Below are positions 57,480 to 64,000 of a stretch of 64,000 nucleotides of DNA, piece after piece. The notes below the pieces were generated by a model. That model did no database searches. It saw only the letters and a list, made by a program, of their open reading frames with translations, and was not told the DNA's origin. This stretch comes from Diplolepis rosae (Eukaryota > Arthropoda > Insecta > Hymenoptera > Diplolepididae): positions 3,038,001 to 3,102,000 of the forward strand of contig JAPYXD010000250.1 in assembly GCA_030998225.1 (NCBI GenBank), read 5' to 3'. The position numbers and the translations under genes were made by a program. Numbering within the stretch: the first letter of the stretch is position 1; every line of letters begins with the position of its first letter.

Positions 57480-58112
57480 CTCACGTCGATAAATAGGATT
57501 GACACTTTGTAACAAGTGATAAAGAAGAGTATCACTTGGCCCATAGTGTAATTGCGCACACTGTAATGTGTCAGTGAGTCACACTGATTGTCGATAATAT
57601 AGTAATGCAACGCTAGTAACCTAGTGAGATCGTAACAGGTTAAAAATATTTACTTTAATCGGGAAATTTTTGTGTATAAATGAAACCAATTCAAACTACC
57701 TCCTGCAAAATTTATCGTTGTTTTGCTACCTCACGAAGACTTGAAACGAAATCAAACCATCCTGTGAGACCTTGTGCCGTGGACTTGCAACTATAGGAGT
57801 AATAAACGACAATTCTCTCTTTTTCCCTCTAAAACAAGAGGTAGACAAGTAAGTTACAAGATAAGTATCGTTCCTTGTTACAATTCTTTTAAATCATTAT
57901 TTAGTTTTCAATAAACTACTATATGTATATATGTAAATTCAGTTTTTTATTATCATTGTGAATAACTCTGGGCCTATAGACCTGATAAGTGACAATGAAC
58001 CCAAGAATAAAAATAAATTATCAGACCTTACCAGCCTGGTATAATCAGCTAACCGCCTCCCTTAGATCAAAAAATCGAAACTACCCTCGCCTTTTGTTTG
58101 GGACGTAACAGC
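57480..58112 (+). repeat. Probable 5' LTR of gypsy-2
   Basis: The region has a promoter-like TGTATAAATGAAAC (57673-57686), AATAAA at 57801-57806 and ends GGACGTAACA just before a primer-site-like word. This arrangement (TATA, poly-A signal, end, primer site) is what an LTR would show. The left end is not defined and the partner LTR is outside the window. Confidence 0.4.
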
Positions 58113-58118
58113 TAATTT

Positions 58119-58135
58119 TGTGTCAGTGGTTGGAT
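58119..58135 (+). other. Candidate tRNA primer-binding site of gypsy-2
   Basis: TGTGTCAGTGGTTGGAT resembles a decayed serine-tRNA primer site, as used by 17.6/297-type errantivirus-like elements (from memory). Placed a few bases after the probable LTR end. Confidence 0.35.
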
Positions 58136-58139
58136 AGCC

Positions 58140-59420
58140 ACTTTTGTTGTCACAACTAATAATAATTTCAAAAATTATTTAATTGAATTCATTCCAAATT
58201 ATGTGTGCAATTTATTTCGAATGGAAATATTGTACATAAATAAAAGCTTCAAACGTTAGAAATTTTTAAAATTACAAAATTTTCAATTTAGCAGAAATAA
58301 ATAGAAAAGACATTTCCACTTGTTGAAATTCAAATATCTTGAAATAAATCTTGAAATAAATTATTTTATTTTAAGCGTTGGTATACTTCGGGTGTTCAAA
58401 AGCGCTGCCATAGTTAATAACATCATTGAATTGCCCTGAATAAACCTTGCATTTAATCTTTGTAGCAAGATTGTGCAAGTGAAGGGTTTAAAAACTAACC
58501 TGAATAAACTAATAGTATTAAAGCATTGAATATTTGAATTCAACAAATTATATCTATCCGAATTTCTGAAAGTACTCAAATTATACAAGGTTTTGTGCTT
58601 GAGACTGGCTTGTCTAATTTTGTACTACTGAAGTTCTTAAATTGTTAAATAAATTTGAATTCAAGTTTAAAACAAAACAAAAACAGCACACGGGAGTATA
58701 ATTCCTTTTTAGATTCGCTAAACGGTCACTATCGATTACAATCGACTAGGTAGGGCACTTTTCGAAGCGTTTGCATATTTTTGATTGCAAAGATTGTCCA
58801 AGAATCTGTGATTTTGAGGATTCATTCAGGATTTGTGTTTGAGTCTGGCTTAATTAATCTTGTATCATCGAAAACGCAAGTTGTTAATATACATAATCAA
58901 CCTATAATTTCAACTATTTCAATATATTGACCAGGAATTCGCAGCTGCGTCTGGCCTGACCGGCTTTGTACCACTGAAATCATTTAAATCAAGCTTAAAC
59001 GCAGCAACGAATGCAAGCATCACAGCAAAAAAATTCACATTCTAGTAATAGCAAGCATAAATCATTAACAACAACAATTTGAAAATTTAAATTACCCCAT
59101 TTAGTCAGCGATAAACAAATACGGAAAAATAAATAAACAAAATACATAAAACATTATCTATTTCAACTAATTTAAGCCTACTGTCAGAAAATTAATCACT
59201 ACACTTAGTAAACATCATATGGCACTTAAAAACTCTAAAATAGTGTTCAGACACCATTTAAGCACTATCATCTCAGTTTATTTAGAATTGTTAAAAAATA
59301 AAGTAGGTGAATTTTTATATGATTCGAAATAAAGTATTAATTTAATCCAAAAAGGAAAATTAGCCTCCTTTGATAACATAAATCATCTCAAAATTTACAT
59401 AATTCACAACGGCACCCTTA
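58140..59420. other. Decayed gypsy-2 leader/gag region
   Basis: No gag motif or zinc knuckle can be read. AT-rich with many stops. Confidence 0.35.
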
Positions 59421-59424
59421 CAAC

Positions 59425-60240
59425 AATCGGGGTAGTAAAAATTCCACTATTAAATCAAGAAATTGAATTCAACCTGATAGATCCGAACATTGCTACAGGC
59501 ATATCCGGAATAATTGGAAACTGATTTCCAGCCCTGTTAAAAATAAATATTCCGAACAAAGTTTAAACATCCCTTGGAAAATACCACAACTGCAATTATG
59601 ACAAATAAAAATTTATATAGGTCAACTTATTTCTTCAGGAAGTGATTTCTTAAGAAAACCAAGTGCAAATCCCTAGATTAACTTAAACTCGCTTGATAAT
59701 TAATTTAGAAATATAATTTTGGACGCTAAACTGACCAATGATTAATCAAAAAAGGGGGCATCTACAAATTGCTCTTAGGAATAAAACAACTACAAGTTTT
59801 GTTTGAAATTTTTGAAAAACCCAATTTAAAGAATTTTCGAGCAATAATTGAACTTTGGAATCCGATACTAATTTTAACAAATTGCTTTCAACATATTTAG
59901 CGTCCGCAAATCCCGTTTCTAGAAAATCTAGATATTAGGAATTTTATCAGTCGAGAATCCCCAGTAGTGGAGTTTTTGTCAAGTGACTTTTTACATTCAA
60001 AGGCACGATTTCTAGTGGACACAGGTGCAGACATCAGTATCATCAAGTTATAATCTTTACACAAAGACCCACTGGTCAATAAAAACCAGGTCATAGAAAT
60101 CACAGGAATAACACAAAGTAGGATAACAACCATAGGCACAGTAAACATCAAATTAGGGAAATCAAGAATTACCTTTCATGTAGTAGATTCTGACTTCCCA
60201 ATAAGCACAGAGGGAATATTCACCTACTAATATTTATCAT
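59425..60240 (+). pseudogene. Gypsy-2 protease region, apparently doubled
   Basis: 59440-59530 encodes a protease C-terminal piece (HNGTLTTIGVVKIPLLNQEI, then TGISGIIGN and a stop). 59910-60235 encodes a second piece with the active site ARFLVDTGADISIIK, one stop, then TTIGTVNIKLGKSRITFHVV. Two tails imply either a duplication or two elements. The Asp-Thr-Gly triad is intact in the second. RT that should follow is missing. Confidence 0.75.
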
Positions 60241-60339
60241 TTTTACCTACCGGGAGAACCATTAACCCCCACTCAAATAGTACAACACAAAATTCATATT
60301 TTGCACGAAGTACCTGTGATACACAAAATCAGAACAAAA

Positions 60340-60434
60340 GGTGCGATTCAAAATTCAAAATCTCCCTACAACTCATCTTTACGCGATAGGAGCCGTCCTG
60401 AGCCAAGAAAAGAATGGAATGGATCTCCCTGTAG
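60340..60434 (+). pseudogene. Gypsy-2 RNase H, first part
   Basis: HLYAIGAVLSQEKNGMDLPV is the beginning of a gypsy RNase H domain; the fingers and palm of the RT are deleted just upstream. The domain continues at 61320 after mariner-E. Confidence 0.75.
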
Positions 60435-61253
60435 CACCAAATCGTTTTCGAAACCCGTAAATTAAAATTGCATGAGATAGCTGACACCTTAAAGATATCA
60501 TACGGGAGTGTGTACGCTATTTCGCATGAACATTTGTCTATGAGGAAGCTGTTGTCAAAGTGGGTGCCGCGTTTGCTCACGGTGGATCAAAAACGACGTG
60601 TCGTTGATTCCGAGCGCTGTTTGGAGTTGTTTCGCCGAAATAAACCGAATTTTTTGCGTCGGTATACGACCATGGACGAAACCTGGACCCATCACTACAC
60701 TCCGGAGTCAAAGCGGTCGTCAGCCGAGTGGACTGCAGTCGGTGAGAAGCGTCCAAAGCGGCCAAAAACGCAAATGTGGGCCGGTAAGGTTATGGCCTCA
60801 GTATTTTGGGATGCTCATGGAGTTTTGTTCATCGACTACCTTGAAAAAGGTAAGACGATCAATAGGGAACATTACATTGGCCAATTGATGCGTTTGAAGA
60901 ACGAAATCGGTGAGAAACGGCTCCAAATGAAGAAGAAAAAAGTACTCTTTCACCAAGAGAATGCGCCGTGTCACAAGTCGCTCGCTACCATCGCGAAATT
61001 AAATGAATTGAGCTTCGAATTCCATCCGCACCCACCATATTCACCGGATCTAACCCCCAGCGACTACTACCTGTTTGCAGACCTCAAAAAAATGCTCCAA
61101 GGAAAGAGATTCTACTCCAACGAGGAAGTCATCACCGAAACGAACGCTTATTTCGAGGCCAAAGATAAATCGTTCTACAAGAAACGTATTGAAATGTTAG
61201 AAAAGCGCTGGACTGATTGTGTTGCCTTTGAAGGAGACCATGTTGATGAATAA
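60435..61253 (+). pseudogene. Mariner-E transposase, N-terminally truncated
   Basis: Open for more than 270 codons without a stop, from HQIVFETRKLKL to GDHVDE at 61253, covering the second helix-turn-helix (ADTLKISYGSVYAI), WVPRLL linker and the catalytic domain. First Asp in MDETWTHHY; the second catalytic position reads HQENAPCHKS, Glu for Asp; third Asp in PPYSPDLTPSDYYLF. Loss of the N-terminus and the second Asp make it inactive. The frame's openness suggests a recent insertion. Confidence 0.92.
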
Positions 61254-61317
61254 AGTCGAGTTTTGCCAAAAAAATGTGTTTTTCCTAGTTAGTCTCGGTA
61301 CTTATTGATCCACGTGT
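60435..61317 (+). mobile_element. Mariner-E, 5'-truncated relative of mariner-B
   Basis: The right inverted repeat (reverse complement of ACACGTGGATCAATAAGTAC) ends at 61317 with TA at 61318-61319. The left third is missing: the sequence starts in the middle of the transposase (CACCAAATCGTTTTCGAA), so the left terminal repeat and DNA-binding domain are gone. It sits inside gypsy-2 RNase H. Confidence 0.9.
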
Positions 61318-61319
61318 TA

Positions 61320-61568
61320 TATTATATGTCTAGAATATTAATTGGACCAAAATTAAATTGTTTCACAACGGAAAAGGAATGCCTTGCGGTACTTTATGCA
61401 GTAAATCAATTTCGACCCTACATTTATGGAAGAAAATTTATCCTGATGAGCGATCATGAATCACTCTGGTGGATTGATTCAGTAAAAGATCCAGGCCAAA
61501 GACTGATCCAATGGAAACTAAAATTAAGGGACTACGAATACGAATTTAATTACGAAGCTGGCAAATAA
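61320..61568 (+). pseudogene. Gypsy-2 RNase H, second part
   Basis: YYMSRILIGPKLNCFTTEKE, then CLAVLYAVNQFRPYIYGRKF and LMSDHESLWWIDSVKDPG, ending FNYEAGK. Standard gypsy RNase H with the catalytic Glu (TTEKE) and SDH Asp. It directly continues the piece at 60340-60434 when mariner-E is removed. Confidence 0.88.
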
Positions 61569-61569
61569 A

Positions 61570-62520
61570 ATACTAAACTGCGATTCAAACTAGAAAAGGG
61601 TTCACTTCTAGGATTGCACCCTCTGAACCATCCACTTCAAAACGTCAGAAACCAACCCTTTATAGGTCTAAAGAACAGAAGCACTATCAGTAAACACGTG
61701 ATTTAGCGACGAGTAGAGACTCAAAAAGACTAGAATCGACCAGGTTATAAGGACAGTAGTTCGGAAGAAACGGAAAGGGAGCAATAACCACCCCCAATTT
61801 TTCGAAAAAGAAAGAGCGTACTGCCAAACTTCAATTTACCACCTGCTGCATACCCATAATCAACAATACCAAAAAGTGCCCACGCGAAAGCACTAGGAGG
61901 CTCAACTGAATTCTTTTCAGAAGAACAGGAGGAATAAAACCCCATGACAAGAAAACAGGAATCAGGACCCATAAAAACGGTGAGTCCATCACCTAGCGGC
62001 AGCGAAGATAGCACGACAGAAAGAGATCAGGAGAATAATAATTCGGAGGAAGAAAACCTACATCTACTAAAGAAAATACAGAGGAATCATTTTCACTATT
62101 TGAACAGTCGCTAAAGGCACATGAAGATTGGCTGGAAAGAATAGAGATAGAAAAAGAAGCCCCGCTTCTTGAAGTCACAGTAGCTATCATAATAGCTCAA
62201 GATTTACTGAAAGAGACCCAGGAAAAAGGCAAGGTAATAAATTCCGAAAATAAGGAAAATCTGGATCCAGATATTTTGTTTTCAGATAAAGAAGTCTTTA
62301 CCAGTAATATACACGCACAAACCAGAAAAAGTGTTACTCAATACCCTGGAATAGCTTCAACGCCTCATGCTTTAGGGATATACACCTCCTCAGCACCAAG
62401 AAAACACAAAATTATTTGCACTCCATTTCCAGGAAAACCACATAAAGACCAGACGAAACCACCATGGCAGAGAGTATTTCACTCACTTAAAGAGTAACTA
62501 TGTACATTTTCTTTCAGCTG
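61570..62520 (+). pseudogene. Gypsy-2 RNase H-integrase linker
   Basis: Acidic, low-complexity coding remnant. A frame at 62276-62497 (DKEVFTSNIHAQTRKSVTQY) is the longest; no domain recognised. The layout matches the Glu/Lys-rich linker of gypsy-1 at 4100-4690. Confidence 0.55.
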
Positions 62521-62540
62521 ACTGCGAGTTTGTCACCCCC

Positions 62541-63640
62541 GTGAGCAGACTACTTGTTGGTCTGGGAGCAGTAGACCCCCAGGATTTAAGAGATAAAAAA
62601 CCAGAAATAGAAAAAGTACTAATCAATCTTCGTAGAAAATATGACGTGTACTTTTTTATAGTCAAGCAAAATCATTTTGAAGACATAAATCAAGAGTATG
62701 TTAGAAAAACCATACACTACTCAAGAATAGCATTAGAAAGAGAGAATATGCCGGAATTTTACATCTCGCGATATGGAGATTTAAGCGATAAATTGCCCCA
62801 AGAAAAATTACGCAAAATACTAACACTGGAATTTGCTAAATCCAACATAGAAATAATAATATGTCATGGCAACGTAAGCATACCTCCAGAACAGCTACGC
62901 ATACAAATAATCTCAGAAAACCATGAGAGTAACATTGGAGGTCACAAAGGAGTGGATAAAACATACCGTACAATTAGAAAGTGGTATATCTGGCCCGAGA
63001 TAAAGGAACAGGTCACTAAGTTTATCAGAAAATGTGACATTTGACAAAAACAAAAAATTGTCAGGGCGAAAATTCACAAACCAGTGTTGATCACCAATAT
63101 ACCCCTTGACAGCTTCGACAAAGTATCCCTGAACACAGTAGAAGAATTTCCTACCACCCCTGATGGAAATAAACACATTCCAATCATGCGGGACAATCTA
63201 TCCAAATACTGCATAGCCTTTCCCATACCAGATGTCTCGGCAACTACAATTGCCTATGCAATAGCAAAGCATTTATTTTCACATTATGTAGTCCCCAGAA
63301 ATATACTTACAGATATGGGAGGAAGTTTTATCAAAAAATTGCTGAGAAGGTTATCAAAAATTTTCGTACTGGCACAGGTAACCAAGTCAGGTTATAGAAT
63401 ATAATCAAACAGATCCCTATAAAGAAGGTATGCAGTACTGGATACAAGGATTAATATTAAGATTATCCAAAATAAAATTAATAGCTGCTAGTAATTTCAT
63501 TATCGCAAAGGAACACTTAATAGAAAACTATGACCGTAAAGTAAAGCCATTTTTAGGAAATGAAGGTAACCAGGACTACGTGAAAAAGGGAACTAAAACA
63601 TACAGAAAACCAGATAATAAATAGAATGGACCGTATACCC
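62541..63640 (+). pseudogene. Gypsy-2 integrase
   Basis: The first frame (62541-63044) covers the N-terminal region and zinc finger: ENHESNIGGHKGVDKTYRTI, KWYIWPEIKE, FIRKCDI. The second frame (63084-63404) covers the catalytic core: DKVSLNTVEEFPTTPDGNKH, where the first catalytic Asp is Asn, then ILTDMGGSFI with the second Asp, then LLRRLSKIF. After a frameshift a C-terminal part follows (63430-63624, HLIENYDRKVKPFLGNEG). The family is as in gypsy-1 but diverged. Inactive by substitution, stops and frameshifts. Confidence 0.88.
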
Positions 63641-64000
63641 TTATAAAAATGTTAGATAAACAAATCGCGATCCTCGACAAATCCGACGGCAATGTGTTTC
63701 AAAAAGACGTCGATGAACTTAAGCTAGCGTATAGCTAGGAACAAGCATTTAAACACAATTTCTGTTCCAGGCAGAACCACGATGTCTATTATTTCCACCC
63801 AAGCACCCAAGGGATTTATATACCCTACCATTGTCAAGCATAAAGGGTAGATAGAAGCATTGTGATTCACAAAACGGCAACTTAAGGAGTTAACGGCGAA
63901 ATATAGTTTCACTGAGTCCAAATATATTCTGAAATGCAGGCCCTTGCCCGGAACCTGTCAACTCTTTTTATTGGTTAACCCAACTAATTTTATTTAGTTC
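63641..64000 (+). pseudogene. Gypsy-2 integrase C-terminus and following sequence
   Basis: MLDKQIAILDKSDGNVFQKD (63650-63740) is a plausible integrase tail. The remainder up to the window end contains many stops; whether an env-like third ORF follows cannot be judged here. Confidence 0.45.

Noticed and set aside
1..64000. CRISPR array, bacterial operons or rRNA genes
   Set aside because: No regular short repeats with unique spacers and no rRNA-like sequence; the gene content is eukaryotic transposon debris.

Overview
This window is arthropod, almost certainly insect, nuclear DNA. It is AT-rich, has no operons or long host reading frames, and is dominated by decayed and nested transposable elements. 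The recognisable families are at least five DD34D mariner copies, R1-clade and R4/Dong-clade non-LTR retrotransposons, two degenerate Ty3/gypsy (errantivirus-like) elements, one Tc1/IS630-like transposon, and many non-autonomous elements with terminal inverted repeats (TIRs). The repertoire fits an insect; I cannot name the species. None of the transposon genes I read through is intact. The only plausible non-transposon coding pieces are a terminal-exon-like reading frame at 48895-49080 and, much weaker, a two-exon membrane microprotein at 24976-25457.

Layout. 1-10400: a minus-strand gypsy element (integrase at 1-216 and 3583 onward, RNase H, RT, protease, gag up to 10353), broken by mariner-A (217-3582) and mariner-B (8489-9780) and by an inverted duplication of its RNase H region. 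Mariner-A itself carries a 2085-bp insert that holds two hAT-like MITEs. 11652-13856: a long-TIR element. 13908-16736: R1 copy A (minus), then a Dong-like fragment (plus). 18083-18905: a palindrome with tRNA-like sequences. 20870-22710: nested inverted repeats, including a second copy of the long-TIR family. 24391-24847: a MITE with an 8-bp duplication. 26641-28240: R1 copy B. 29277-31329: a broken gene of an uncharacterised arthropod multicopy family followed by a Tc1-like element. 31587-33110: a CACTA-like long-TIR element.

36764-42400: a minus-strand Dong element ending in a (TAA)n tract, split by a 2029-bp TTAA-flanked palindrome and by a 553-bp GC-rich insertion with a 16-bp duplication. 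42484-44236: a long-TIR element with a short exon-like ORF. 45318-45766: a 5'-truncated R1 tail with clear target duplications. 46006-47763: mariner-C, split by a 471-bp TTAA element. 48895-49080: candidate host exon. 49500-52311: two related mariners. 53838-56216: R1 copy C, the best-preserved R1. 57480-64000: a plus-strand gypsy element (probable LTR and primer site, protease, RNase H, integrase) interrupted by mariner-E.

The genes do not form a pathway. The main interest is insertion archaeology: many insertions can be dated relative to each other by exact target-site duplications and by reading frames that rejoin when an insert is removed.
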